A stretch of 64,000 nucleotides of DNA from JBBRHH01 sp963788015 (GTDB lineage: Bacteria; Planctomycetota; Phycisphaerae; Tepidisphaerales; Tepidisphaeraceae): assembly GCA_963788015.1 (NCBI GenBank), contig CAWBEY010000010.1, positions 434,001 through 498,000 of the forward strand. Direction: 5' to 3'. A program made the translations under genes and the position numbers. The notes under the pieces were generated by a model, which was not told the origin of the DNA, searched no databases, and was given only the letters and a program-made list of their open reading frames with translations. Shown in pieces: positions 50,992 to 60,619 of the stretch (its first letter is position 1; each line of letters starts with the position of its first letter).

Positions 50992-52278
50992 ATGACCCAT
51001 CGCCCCATCACCCGCCGAACGCTCCTCCGCGGCACCGGCGTCGCCCTCGCCCTCCCGCTCCTTCAGGGCATGTTCCCCGCCCGCCTGCGCGCCGCCGCTC
51101 CCGCCGCCAACAACAAACGACGCATGGTCGCCATCTGCGCCACCCTCGGCCTTCACGGCCCGTACCTCTATCCCGAAAAATCCGGCTTCGACGTCCAGCC
51201 CTCCCCTTATCTCCAGGCCATGGGCGACATCCGCAAACAAGTCAGTGTCATCAGCGGCCTTTCCCACCCAGACGTCGACGGCGGCCATTCCGCCGAATTC
51301 TCGTTCCTCACCGCCGCCGCCCATCCCGGCAGCCCCAGCTTCCGCAACAGCATTTCCCTCGATCAGTTCGCCGCCGAACGCCTGAGCGCCGACACCCGCT
51401 TCTCCAGCCTCGCCCTCAACACCGGCGGCAGCTCCGGCAGCCTCTCCTGGACGCGCAACGGCGTCATGATCCCCGGCGACGGCTCCCCCTCCAAGGTCTT
51501 CGCCCGACTCTTCCTTGACGGCTCCCCCAAACAAGTCCAGCAACAAGTCACCCGCCTCCGTCAGGGCCAGAGCGTCATGGACACCGTGCAGGCCCAGGCC
51601 AAAGAGATGAGCCGCGATCTTGGTAAGGCCGACCAGGACAAGCTCGACGAATACTTCACCAGCGTCCGCGAGCTCGAGCAGCGCATGGTCAAGTCCGAAG
51701 AATGGAGCAAACGCCCCAAGCCCAAGGTCGACGCCAAACAGCCTAAAGACATCACCGACCGGGCCGACCTGATCGGCTGCACCAGGCTGATGTACGACCT
51801 GATCCACCTGGCCCTCCAGACCGACTCCACCCGCATCATCACTTTGCAGGTTCAGGGCAGCGGGCTGGTCGTCCCCATCGAAGGCGTCACCGAAGGCCAC
51901 CACAGCCTCTCCCACCACGGCAAAGACCCCAAAAAGCTCGACCAGCTCAAGGCCGTCGAAAGCGCCGAGATGGCCGCGTTCGGCGACTTCCTCACCAAGC
52001 TCAAAACGACAAAGGAGGAGGGGAGCGACCTGCTCGACCAGACGATGGTTTACTACGGCTCGAACCTGGGCAACGCCAACAGCCACGACAACAAAAACAT
52101 GCCCGTCATCTTCGCCGGCGGCGGCTTCAACCACGGCCAGCACCTCGCCTTCGACCCCCAAAACAACGCCCCCCTTCCCAACCTCTACCTCACCATCCTC
52201 CAACGCCTGGGCATAGAAACCCACACCTTCGCCTCCGCCAAATCCACCCTTACCGGCCTATCCGCCAAATCCACCTGA
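50992..52278 (+). CDS. Tat-exported DUF1552 protein
   Basis: 428 aa, intact. A twin-arginine signal (RPITRRTLLRGTGVALALPL) is followed by the DUF1552 domain: MVAICATLGLHGPYLYPEKS, SGLSHPDVDGGHSAEFSFLT, SISLDQFAAERLSADTRFSS, GEEG-like charged helices, then TMVYYGSNLGNANSHDNKNM and PVIFAGGGF. DUF1552 proteins almost always accompany DUF1592/1587 proteins, as here; the pair is probably an exported functional unit. It is distantly similar in motif layout to DUF1501 and the alkaline phosphatase/sulfatase superfamily. The reaction is unknown. Confidence 0.92.
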   Translation: MTHRPITRRTLLRGTGVALALPLLQGMFPARLRAAAPAANNKRRMVAICATLGLHGPYLYPEKSGFDVQPSPYLQAMGDIRKQVSVISGLSHPDVDGGHSAEFSFLTAAAHPGSPSFRNSISLDQFAAERLSADTRFSSLALNTGGSSGSLSWTRNGVMIPGDGSPSKVFARLFLDGSPKQVQQQVTRLRQGQSVMDTVQAQAKEMSRDLGKADQDKLDEYFTSVRELEQRMVKSEEWSKRPKPKVDAKQPKDITDRADLIGCTRLMYDLIHLALQTDSTRIITLQVQGSGLVVPIEGVTEGHHSLSHHGKDPKKLDQLKAVESAEMAAFGDFLTKLKTTKEEGSDLLDQTMVYYGSNLGNANSHDNKNMPVIFAGGGFNHGQHLAFDPQNNAPLPNLYLTILQRLGIETHTFASAKSTLTGLSAKST

Positions 52279-52342
52279 CCCCACCCCCAACTGATTAACC
52301 ATTAGTCGCTAAAGGCGACGTGGCTCTAACTGACTAAAGTGG

Positions 52343-52361
52343 CTCGGGCGCCCCGCCCGAG
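52343..52361 (+). terminator. GC-rich hairpin after the DUF1552 gene
   Basis: CTCGGGCG-CCC-CGCCCGAG, a perfect 8-bp stem with a 3-nt loop, 65 bp after the DUF1552 stop. There is no T-tract, so it may be a rho-independent-like pause, a 3'-end stabiliser or a dispersed intergenic repeat. Confidence 0.4.
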
Positions 52362-52453
52362 GTTCCGAAGGAACAAATCCCCATTTCTAACCCCCCAAAA
52401 TTCTTGCTGATTCGATGTAGATTCGTGGCCAAAATTTTCCCTCATTAACCCCT

Positions 52454-53825
52454 TCACTCCCGCCCCACCCCCACCACCTCCCCGCGCACCACCCGCACCT
52501 CCCCCAGCAACTTCTCCTCCAGCACCACCTCCTCCCCCTTCACCTTCACACCCTTCGCCCGCACCCGCGACCCATCCCGCAACCTCACCTCTAGCTCGCC
52601 GGCTTCCACCGAAACCTCGCCCAGCACAAGCGCCGCCGCCTCCCGCTTCATCTCAAGCTTTTTGCTTCCAAACAGCACCGAATCAATCCGCACCCGCCCG
52701 GCCTCGATTCCCTTAAACTCCCCCTCCAGAAAATCCCTGTTCAGCATCACCACCCCCGCGTGCGCCGTGCTGCGCCTTCTGGGCCACCGCCCCCGCCAGC
52801 GGCAAAAACGCCAGCCGCGCCACATCCCCAATCCCCACCGTCACCCCCTTCCCATCCCGCGAAATCGTCACCTCCTTCTCCGTCGCCGACAAAATCTCCC
52901 CCGCCAGCACCGTCCCATCCCGCAGCACCACCCCCCTCGGCCATTTCCCCGCCTCCCCCTTTGGCTCATCGCTCTCCGCCCGCATCACCTCCACATGATC
53001 AAACACCGTCCGACCATCCACCTCATTGCGCGTTCGCGCGCTGGCCGCGAATACCCCCGCAAACATCTCCTCATCCGGCCCAATCGCCAGATTCGCCTCC
53101 CCCACCTTCGTCCACCCCTTCCCATCCAGCGACTCACTCGCCGTCATTGTGTAACCCTTCCGCTCCAGCTTCAGCCAGATCGCCCCCAGGATCCTCTTCT
53201 CCGATTCCCCCATCAATTCAGGCCCATCGTCCCCCTCCGCCCGCACCAGCAACCCGCTCACCTGCAACTGCCCCCGCGCCAGCGCCGCATACGCCGACCG
53301 CGCCTCCAGCGATTTGCGAATCATCACCCCCACCCGCACCAATCGCCAATCCTGAAACGCCCGCACCCGCGCCACCACCGCCCCCTCCCCCTTCAGCCGC
53401 TGATAGACAAAATGCAGGCTATCCTCCGAACGCTTCCTCAACCCCAGCCCCGCCCCATTCTCCACAATCACCACCCGCTGCTGAATAATCGTGCTCTTCC
53501 CGGCCGGCTCCACCTCCCCCACATCCACGCCCACCCACCCCGCCTCCGCCACTCTGTTCGTGGCCGGCGCCGTGGTCGCAACCGTTGCCGGCCCCGTCGT
53601 CGCCGCCCGCCCCACCTTCCCCCCCATCACCGCTTTCCTCACCTCCCCTAACTCCAGGACCTTCACCTCCCCACGATCACTCACCACCCTCACCTTCCCC
53701 CCCTCCTCCAGCGTCACTTCCCCCACATAATTCTGCCCATCCCCCATCTCCACCGACCCACCCCACGCGCGCATGCCCACCGCCACAACGAAGATCGCAA
53801 TCAAAGAAGTCCAACCAACCTGCAT
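52454..53825 (-). CDS. Secreted beta-rich hypothetical protein
   Basis: Signal VGWTSLIAIFVVAVGMRAWG. Short SH3-like strand modules appear at both ends (GQNYVGEVTLEEGGKVRVVS; VVLRDGTVLAGEILSATEKE; after an indel near 52770 VVMLNRDFLEGEFKGIEAGR and LEVRLRDGSRVRAKGVKVKG). The centre (residues ~130-280) reads like a concanavalin/LamG-type jelly roll (FQDWRLVRVGVMIRKSLEAR, WLKLERKGYTMTASESLDGK). About 455 aa. Function unknown; exported. Convergent with the DUF1592/DUF1552 pair. Confidence 0.6.
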
Positions 53826-54026
53826 CCAAGACCTCCCAGTGGATTGGGTACCCTCCCATCATACCACCCGCCCCCGATCCACTCTCCCCGCCAAAGATTA
53901 GCATTCCTCCCGCGCCAGAATGTGGAACCAATCCGACGCGCGCATCCTCTCTTCCCCCTTATCCCGGTAGCGGGAGAGGCAATGGGTGAGGGCCCTACTT
54001 CTGCCGACTGACTACTGCCTCCCCCC

Positions 54027-54875
54027 TCAGGCCGCCGCAAACGCTGTCGGCAACCGGTTCCTCACATAGTCAATGCACTTGCCAATCACCTCCGCCGGCA
54101 TGTCCTCCCACACATCAACCCCCGCCTTCGCAAACCACTTCTCCGTCGTCCCCTCCGGCAGGCGAACGATGTTCAACAACTCCCGAACCTCCTTCACCTG
54201 CTCCGGCGTCGCCAGACTCACGGCCGACGCCTCCCGCTCCAGGGTTAGCGCGTCATACCTCCGCTTAATCGCGTCGTACGACCACTCAAAAACGTCCTCG
54301 TCCGCAAAACTCTCGATCCGCGTCTTCACCACCTTGGCATTGCGCTTCTTCCCCTTTTTCCCTAACTCCACAACCAGATCAAACCAGTAATCCAGTTGCC
54401 GCCACCCATCAAACGTATACCCCAGCTTGGCAAAGTTCTGCCCGTACTCGGCCTTGGCGTGCGCCGTGATCACCACGTTCATGTCCAGCGCCATGATCAG
54501 GTTCGCCAGCCGCTTCATCTCCTTGTTGGCCGCCCCATAGTGCCGCCCAAAATCCGCCCCAACCTTCAGCTCGCACTTCTCCAGCAGATCGTTGTAAATC
54601 GTCGTGATCGGATCGATCACCAGCGTGCGGTAATCGTGCTTTTCCGTCAGCAGCGACTTCACCTCGGCCATCACATCATGGATGTCCGTGGTCTGAAATA
54701 TCACCGACCCCGACGCCGTAATCAACTTGTCATAGTTCTCAGCGCCGCGCTCGCCATCGATTATGTAAGAATTCGGAAACTGGATCGCCGCCGTCGTCTT
54801 CCCCACACCGGCCGGTCCAAACATAAATAACTTCAGCCGCTTGGTCACGGCCTCGGGCTTTCTGGCTCTTAACAT
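54027..54875 (-). CDS. Phage-like RecA-fold ATPase (Sak4/AAA_24 type)
   Basis: The start at 54875 (MLRARKPEAVTKRLKLFMFG) has GGAGAG about 5 bp upstream; a start 39 bp earlier is possible. Walker A MFGPAGVGKTTAAIQF; SYIIDGERGAENYDKL; Walker B-like YRTLVIDPITTIYNDLLEK; sensor-like LDMNVVITAHAKAEYG. The C-terminus is helical (ATPEQVKEVRELLNIVRLPE). This matches the single RecA-like-domain ATPases found mainly in phages and linked to single-strand annealing (Sak4). No other phage gene is near. Function inferred: DNA recombination or annealing accessory factor. Frame intact. Confidence 0.72.
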   Translation of the reverse strand: MLRARKPEAVTKRLKLFMFGPAGVGKTTAAIQFPNSYIIDGERGAENYDKLITASGSVIFQTTDIHDVMAEVKSLLTEKHDYRTLVIDPITTIYNDLLEKCELKVGADFGRHYGAANKEMKRLANLIMALDMNVVITAHAKAEYGQNFAKLGYTFDGWRQLDYWFDLVVELGKKGKKRNAKVVKTRIESFADEDVFEWSYDAIKRRYDALTLEREASAVSLATPEQVKEVRELLNIVRLPEGTTEKWFAKAGVDVWEDMPAEVIGKCIDYVRNRLPTAFAAA

Positions 54876-55210
54876 CGAACTCTCCAACGGTCCGGTGAAC
54901 AATTTGTGTGGCAAAGCGCCTCCACCGGAAGTATCGCGCCTGCACTTTAGTTTAGTTAATGTTATATGTGATAATAGGCGCCTGCGGCCGTGTAGTACAT
55001 TTTAGGTTCAGGATTTCTACAACGCGTACCGGCCGCATCATCAGCACCAGAGATAGTACGAAATCCGCCCGCAGCAGTTCCCCAAAACCTGCGAAACCAA
55101 CAACTAAAAATGGCGCACCCTTTACACCGATATCCCCGCCAACGGCCCACCATGGCAACCCCATTAAGCCCCACTTCTAACTCGACCATCCCGCAGCGAT
55201 GGTTCACGTC
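54876..55210. other. Intergenic region between atpA terminator and Sak4-like gene
   Basis: About 335 bp; no atpG, atpD or atpC remnant is visible in any frame. Open frames on both strands are short and unrecognised. It contains an A+T-rich segment near 54945-54975 that may hold the promoter of the ATPase gene. Confidence 0.6.
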
Positions 55211-55246
55211 ACCCAAAGAAAAAGGCCAGCTTCTAAAGCCGGCCTC
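55211..55246 (-). terminator. Rho-independent terminator of the atp operon
   Basis: On the minus strand: GGCCGGCTT, loop TAG, AAGCTGGCC (9-bp stem with one G-U), followed by TTTTTCTTT. It lies about 35 bp downstream of the atpA stop. Confidence 0.85.
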
Positions 55247-55279
55247 CTCCATGAATTCAGTGACGTCAGACCAAAATGC

Positions 55280-56796
55280 TCACTTCTTCCACACCCGCGA
55301 CTTGAATTCACCCAGCGCCTTCTTCAAATCCGCCTCGATGTCGGCCGTCATCTCTTTCTTGGTCGCCAGGTTCTCCCGCAATGAGCTGAAGCTGCTGTCC
55401 ACAAACTGCAACAACTGATCCTGGAACTCCTGCACGCGGGCCACCGGTACATCATCCAGAAACCCTTGCGTGCCTGCATAAATCGATGATTACTTCCTGC
55501 TCAACCGGCATCGGCCGATACTGCGGCTGCTTCAGCAACTCCACCAGCCGAGCCCCGCGATCCAGCTGCTTCTGCGTCGCCTTGTCCAGTTCCGTTCCAA
55601 GCTGTGCAAACGCCTCCAGCTCGCGATAAGCGGCCAAGTCCAGCTGCAGCGATCCGGCGATCTTCTTCATCGCCTTGGTCTGCGCGTTTCCACCCACCCG
55701 GCTCACGCTGATGCCCACGTTAATCGCCGGCCGAACACCCGCGAAAAACAGGTCCGGCTCCAGATAAATCTGCCCATCCGTGATGCTGATGACGTTCGTC
55801 GGAATATACGCCGACACTTCGCCTTCCTGCGTTTCGATAATCGGCAGCGCCGTCAGCGAGCCGCCGCCCTTTTCGTCCGCCAGCTTCACGGCCCGCTCCA
55901 GCAATCGGCTGTGCAGATAAAACACATCGCCCGGATACGCCTCGCGACCCGGCGGCCGTCGCAGCAACAGCGACAACTGCCGATACGCCACCGCCTGCTT
56001 CGACAGATCGTCATATACGCACAGCGTCGCCTCCCCTTTCCACATGAAATACTCGGCCATCGCGCAACCCGCATACGGCGCGATGTATTGCAGCGGCGCC
56101 GGATCGGCCGCCGACGCCACCACCACCGTCGTATATTCCATCGCCCCGGCCGCCTTGCAGCGTCTCCACGATCCCCGCCACGGTCGACTCCTTCGAGCCG
56201 ATCGCGACGTAGAAACATTTCACGCCCTTCCCCTTTTGATTGATGATCGTATCGATGGCGATGGCCGTCTTGCCCGTCTTGCGGTCGCCGATGATCAGCT
56301 CGCGCTGACCCCGACCAATCGGGATCATGCTGTCGACGGCCTTGATGCCCGTCTGAAGCGGCTCGGTCACCGGCTTTCGATCCGCGATGCCCGGCGCGAC
56401 GATGTCCAGCTTGCGGGTCTCGGTCGTCACCAGCGGCGGCCCGCCATCCAGCGGCCTGGCCAAGCGGGTTCACCACCCGCCCGATCACCGCCTCTCCCAC
56501 CGGCACCTCCAGCAGCCGCCCGGTGCGACTTCACCGAATCGCCTTCCTCGATCTCCAGGTAATTGCCGAAGATAACCGCGCCGATGGATTCTTCTTCAAG
56601 ATTGAACACCTGCCCCATGATCCCACTCTCAAACTCCAGCAGCTCGCCGGCCATCGCGTTGCGCAGGCCATAGATGCGGGCGATGCCGTCGCCAATTTCA
56701 ATGACGGTGCCCACTTCGCTCACCTCAAGCTGGTTTTCGAAGCCCGCGAATTTCCTCTTTCAAAATACTGGTGATTTCCGCGACATTGATGGCCAT
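55280..56796 (-). CDS. atpA: F-type ATP synthase subunit alpha (frameshifted)
   Basis: ATG at 56796 gives MAINVAEITSILKEEI; an indel near 56745 leads to VSEVGTVIEIGDGIARIYGL, then GELLEFESGIMGQVFNLEEE. Another shift near 56500 precedes the P-loop region KAVDSMIPIGRGQRELIIGD and RKTGKTAIAIDTIINQKGKG. A third near 56140 precedes YTTVVVASAADPAPLQYIAP and YSLLLRRPPGREAYPGDVFY-type sequence, TNVISITDGQIYLEPDLFFA, GVRPAINVGISVSRVGG. A fourth near 55480 leads to the C-terminus FLDDVPVARVQEFQDQLLQF...GEFKSRVWKK, stop 55280. About 505 aa, normal for AtpA. Regulatory/nucleotide-binding subunit of F1. It is the last gene of its operon here. Confidence 0.92.
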
Positions 56797-57494
56797 AAAT
56801 GCTCTTTCGTTGTTGGGTCTGATATTAGGAATTCACTCCCCCCAGGGGGCTGGCGATATCTTGTCGATCTTCGTATCAAAAAATCCGTAGCCGGGCCGTT
56901 GCCGTCTTCGCTGGGCAAGCCAAAAACCGGGCTGCTGCCACGGGCCGCGTCCAGCAACTGCCGGCGCACCGACGCGAGCTGCGTCCGCACGCTCGCGTCA
57001 ATCAGCTTGTCCTCGATCTTTAAAACCATTCCCCCGATCAGCGACTCATCCACCACCTGCTCCAGGATCGCTTCTTTCTTCAGCGCCTGGCTCACCCGCT
57101 GCCGCACTTCGTTCAGCATCCCTGCGTCCATGGCCTGCGCTACGCGCACTTCCACCTTGATCCGCCCAAGCTGCTTGTCGAGCAGCCCGTGAAACACCGT
57201 GGTGATGTCCCGAATCGCCCCCAGCCGCCGGTGCTGATTCAGCACCCCAAGATAATTCAACAGCAGAGGCGATATATTGCCTTGAAACAGCCGCGTCAGC
57301 CTTTCGCCGCGCTCATGATTATTAACGGATGGATCACGCAAATAGGCCGCGAACGCCGGATTGCCGTCGATGATCTGACCCAACTGCTCAAGGTCATCCA
57401 ACACCGCCTGCCCCTGCTGCTGTTCGTTGGCCAGGCCAAGCAGCGCATGGGCATAAACCTGCCCGACACCGGAATTTTCTGAGTTGGACGCCAT
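56760..57494 (-). CDS. atpH: F-type ATP synthase subunit delta
   Basis: MASNSENSGVGQVYAHALLG, then LEQLGQIIDGNPAFAAYLRD, LLNYLGVLNQHRRLGAIRDI, KVEVRVAQAMDAGMLNEVRQ and the family C-terminal motif ESLIGGMVLKIEDKLIDASV with RTQLASVRRQLL. It links F1 to the peripheral stalk. The open frame runs to 56760, overlapping the atpA start by 37 bp with non-family sequence; the real stop is probably within 56800-56950 after an indel, so the 3' coordinate is an upper limit. Confidence 0.85.
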   Translation of the reverse strand: MASNSENSGVGQVYAHALLGLANEQQQGQAVLDDLEQLGQIIDGNPAFAAYLRDPSVNNHERGERLTRLFQGNISPLLLNYLGVLNQHRRLGAIRDITTVFHGLLDKQLGRIKVEVRVAQAMDAGMLNEVRQRVSQALKKEAILEQVVDESLIGGMVLKIEDKLIDASVRTQLASVRRQLLDAARGSSPVFGLPSEDGNGPATDFLIRRSTRYRQPPGGSEFLISDPTTKEHLWPSMSRKSPVF

Positions 57495-57528
57495 GGGTGT
57501 TTAAATTCAGGGTTCGAAGGTTAAGGGT

Positions 57529-58177
57529 TCAGCCGCGATTCAGCTGCTCTAAGCTGTTTCGCACGAGGTCGCGTTGATCGTCGGCGTTCAAATTGCGTCG
57601 AAGGATCTTCTCCGCGATCTTGGTCGATAGATCGGCGGCCTGCTCGTAAATCTCACCGAGCGCCTGACGCTTGGCCGTGTCGATCTCTCGAAACGCCCGT
57701 TCCTTGCGTTCTTCACCCTCACGCTCGGCATCCGTGCGAATCTTGGCCGCGATCTGCTGGGCATCAACCTGCGCCTTCTGGATCAAATCGCGCACCTGGT
57801 CGCTGCCGCCTTCGCAAGCTGATCGTTGTAGTCCCGCAGCGTCGTTTCGGCCCGCGCCGCGTGGCCTCGGCCTCTGCGATGTCGCTTCGAATCCGCTGCT
57901 CGCGCGCCTTTAATCCCGCCAGCACGTTTTTCCACGCAGTCGGATACAGAATAGCGAGCATCACAAAGAAAATGATGATCACCCACAGCGCCGACAGCCA
58001 CGTCGACGGCTTGCTCGGGTCCGGCAGCAGTTCCGCCTTCTCGCCGCCGCCCTCATGGCAGCCGCCTCCGAATGCGCCAGGCCGTGCTCCGCGGCACTGC
58101 TCCAGCAGCCATCGCCCGTGCGCCGGTGCCGCCGCGAAGGCAAACAGGGCGGCCATCAGAAGTACGCGTTTGAGCAT
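57529..58177 (-). CDS. atpF: F-type ATP synthase subunit b (frameshifted)
   Basis: The start MLKRVLLMAALFAFAAAPAH at 58177 is a signal peptide-like extension, then a shifted low-complexity linker, then the membrane helix LWVIIIFFVMLAILYPTAWK. The charged stalk follows: LAGLKAREQRIRSDIAEAEA, then (other frames) AETTLRDYNDQLAKA and LIQKAQVDAQQIAAKIRTDA, EREGEERKERAFREIDTAKR, ending VRNSLEQLNRG. Indels lie near 58090, 57857 and 57795. Peripheral stalk of FoF1. An N-terminal extension before the membrane helix is also known in planctomycete b subunits. Confidence 0.85.
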
Positions 58178-58278
58178 CTTGTTTCTAACAGTGTTATCAA
58201 AAGACACCGTGCGAGCAGGTCACTCGCGCTGCGCCAATTGCACTTGCGGCCAGTTGAATCTCAACAGGCTACGCTCAG

Positions 58279-58540
58279 CTACTTCAGCACGATCAGCAGA
58301 CACACGATCAGCGAGAAAAACGTAAAGCCCTCAATCAGAGCGGCCGCGATAATCATGTTCGTGCCGATTCGGCCGCCTGCTTCGGGCTGCCGGGCGATGG
58401 CTTCCACCGCTTGCCCACCAATCCGGCCGATCCCAAGTCCGCTACCCAGCGTGGCCAATCCAGCGCCAATGCCGGCCCCAAGCCATCCAAGTCCCTTGTC
58501 GCCAACCAAACTCGACGCCTGCGCGAGTAATATCCGTCAT
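58279..58540 (-). CDS. atpE: F-type ATP synthase subunit c
   Basis: ATG at 58540 (MTDIT) follows GGAGCACGTT; an indel near 58522 joins it to ASSLVGDKGLGWLGAGIGAG. Helix 1 LATLGSGLGIGRIGGQAVEA, the polar loop ARQPEAGGRIGTN, helix 2 MIIAAALIEGFTFFSLIVCL. The ion-binding carboxylate is the Glu of ALIEGF. The helix-1 position that is Gln in Na+-binding c subunits is Arg/Ile here, and E is followed by G, not S/T, so proton coupling is more likely. About 86 aa. Confidence 0.9.
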
Positions 58541-58777
58541 AACGTGCTCCTTCCGGACAGCAGCCGGAAAATATGCGATGCGAAAGGACCGTATTGACCC
58601 GGCGCATCGCGGTGATTGTTAATGCCGACACAACTTTCTCTCACCGGCGTCGGCCCTTCCGGCGAAATTTGAATGAATTCCAAAGACCCTGGCACAAATC
58701 AGATCACCCGTCACGAAGGGGGGGACTCGTCAGTCGTGATCCGATTCATTCCTCATTCTTCAGCATTCACTCCTGTA

Positions 58778-59926
58778 TCAATGCTCGGGCGCGATGGCGC
58801 TCGCGATAAACAATGTTGTCAAAAACGTAAAGATGTAGGCCTGCAGAAACGCCACAAACAACTCAAGCACCCTGATCACAAGGCTCAAGAGCGACACCGG
58901 TACGCCGATGCCAAGCTGCATGCCAATGGTGGCCGGCGCCAGTGATATCAAAAAATCAGCGACGCCAGCACGATGTGCCCTGCGATCATGTTTGCAAACA
59001 AACGCACCGTCAGCGCGAACGGCTTGATCACCGCGCCCATCAATTCCAGCAGCAGCAGGAAGCGCCCACATCGGAACATCAGCAAACCAGCCAGCCTTCG
59101 ATGCCGCCAGGGCCGGCTGAAACGGATGAGGTGCGAAGTTCCACAGATAAATCGGCACCGCCGCCGCCCACGCCGCCGCAGGCGACCACTTTTTGCCATG
59201 CGCAACGTGTCCGTCAGGAAGGGTGTGCAGCAGTGCACCTGGCTGCCGTGCGACTGGTTCTTGTAGCTCGCCGTCCGCGTAATGTTTCGTCGGGTTCCCA
59301 ATCGCCGCGCATGTCGCCCGGCACGTCGGCCGCGAGACCCTTCCCCGCGCATATGTTCAATATCATGGGCGGCCTCGTGGCCCGTTCGATCCATTGCTGC
59401 TGTGCTCGTCGTGATGACCGTGATGCCCGTACGTGCCATTGATCAGCGACTTGGCCACCTGCATCACGCCACTGACGTGAATCAGGAAGAATGCACTGAT
59501 CGCCAGCGCCCCCGTCGTGAGGACATTGCCCGTCGCCGTGCCGAACAGATGCGTTTCCGGATGTCCGCCGCTGATCAACGTAATGAAGTCGTCCAGCGGG
59601 ATCTGCCCGAGAAGATTGCAAAACAGGATGAAGAAAAACAGCGTCCAGAGAAACGGAACAAACCGGTCGGTGTGTTCCTTGAGTGCCGGGCGGAAAACTT
59701 CAATCCGCAGGAATTCGAGGATCGATTCGAAAAAGTTATGCGACCCCGACGGAGCGTCCGCTGTGGCATCTTTAAATAGCCGCGGAAACACCACCAGCAT
59801 GATCACGGCCGCCAGCAGCGCCATCGACATGTGGTTGTTCAGTGCAAACCACTGCCCCCAATGCTGAAATATTCGTGGGGCAGCACTTGTTCGGTCGGGT
59901 TGGCGAGTGGCTAGCAATTCCAGCAT
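58778..59926 (-). CDS. atpB: F-type ATP synthase subunit a (frameshifted)
   Basis: N-terminal helices: MSMALLAAVIMLVVFPRLFK; then RFVPFLWTLFFFILFCNLLG, QIPLDDFITLISGGHPETHL; TTGALAISAFFLIHVSGVMQ. A His-rich hydrophilic insert begins at GTYGHHGHHDEHSSNG and extends roughly 60-70 residues. Then VPIYLWNFAPHPFQPAL, LMGAVIKPFALTVRLFANMI and AGHIVLASLIF (essential Arg in TVRLFAN), and the last helices SLLSLVIRVLELFVAFLQAY with IFTFLTTLFIA. Stop at 58778. At least three indels, near 59360, 59160 and 58950. It forms the proton half-channels of Fo. Confidence 0.88.
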
Positions 59927-59932
59927 GGATGG

Positions 59933-60394
59933 TTAGTTGCCTTTCCTGTCAAAGACCACGTTGCTCACGTCCCATTGGCTGGTGCAGGGACCGCATTTCC
60001 ACTTCGAGGCAGACTGGCGAAAAAAAGAAATCGCCCCGCCGGTCAACAGCGCCAGGGCAAATCCAATAAGACCCAGCAGTAATAAAGGAATAATCGCCGG
60101 CCCGCATCCGGCTGCATCGCATAAGCAAGCCCACCCATCGCGAGCGACAACAAAAGATGCAGCACCGACCCGCCAAATGCCGCCTGAAACGTCGCCGCCG
60201 GCGCATTCTTCTGCACGAACCAGCAGTATCGGCAACAGCGCCAACACCGCCGACATCAGTGAAATCCCCCCGGCCAGGCGACACTTCCCGCCCATGATGT
60301 TCCCCCGTCGCCTGTGCGCAATACCAGCAGATGCGGCCATCGCCACCAACCCCAAGTATCCCGCCGCAATCCAAATCACTGCTTCACGTCTCAT
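59933..60394 (-). CDS. AtpI-like membrane protein of the atp operon
   Basis: ATG at 60394 overlaps the atpZ stop (TGATG). MRREAVIWIAAGYLGLVAMA is followed by CRLAGGISLMSAVLALLPIL, then (after a shift near 60215) TFQAAFGGSVLHLLLSLAMG, and (after another near 60117) AIIPLLLLGLIGFALALLTG. Four short hydrophobic helices, ~150 aa, directly upstream of atpB. Position and topology match the AtpI/second membrane protein that precedes atpB in many operons; sequence similarity is weak by eye. Confidence 0.65.
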   Translation of the reverse strand: MRREAVIWIAAGYLGLVAMAASAGIAHRRRGNIMGGKCRLAGGISLMSAVLALLPILLVRAEECAGGDVSGGIWRVGAASFVVARDGWACLCDAAGCGPAIIPLLLLGLIGFALALLTGGAISFFRQSASKWKCGPCTSQWDVSNVVFDRKGN

Positions 60395-60619
60395 CAATCC
60401 CTGTTCAACCGATTGCCGGCCGCTTCGAATGGCCTCGCGAATCAGCAGATACATCCCGGCCGTCAATCCAATCATCACGCCGGTCAACGTCCCCCACGGA
60501 TCCCCAACCATACGACTGTCAAGCCAATGACCAACGAAGTACCCAAGCCCCACACCAACGGCCGTCTCAAAACCCATCGCCGCCATGGGTCCCCAATTGG
60601 GTGACTGCTCTTTGGGCAT
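60394..60619 (-). CDS. atpZ: AtpZ-type F0F1 assembly/accessory protein
   Basis: MPKEQSPNWGPMAAMGFETA, VGVGLGYFVGHWLDSRMVGD, PWGTLTGVMIGLTAGMYLLI has two helices joined by the GxWLD...P...G motif of AtpZ/AtpQ (PF09527-like). After a likely one-base indel near 60415 it ends RLNRD and TGA at 60394-60396, overlapping the next ATG. About 75 aa. First gene of the atp operon. Implicated in assembly or cation transport with AtpI. Confidence 0.75.

Noticed and set aside
49743..51518. Plus-strand 591-aa open frame overlapping the DUF1592 gene
   Set aside because: Ser/Pro/Thr-rich out-of-frame translation of the same DNA; no domain pattern.
49670..52224. Long minus-strand open frames (435 and 419 aa) opposite the DUF1592 and DUF1552 genes
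   Set aside because: Glu/Val/Gly-rich mirror translations of G+C-rich genes with strong C at codon position 3; no motifs, while the plus-strand proteins match whole families.
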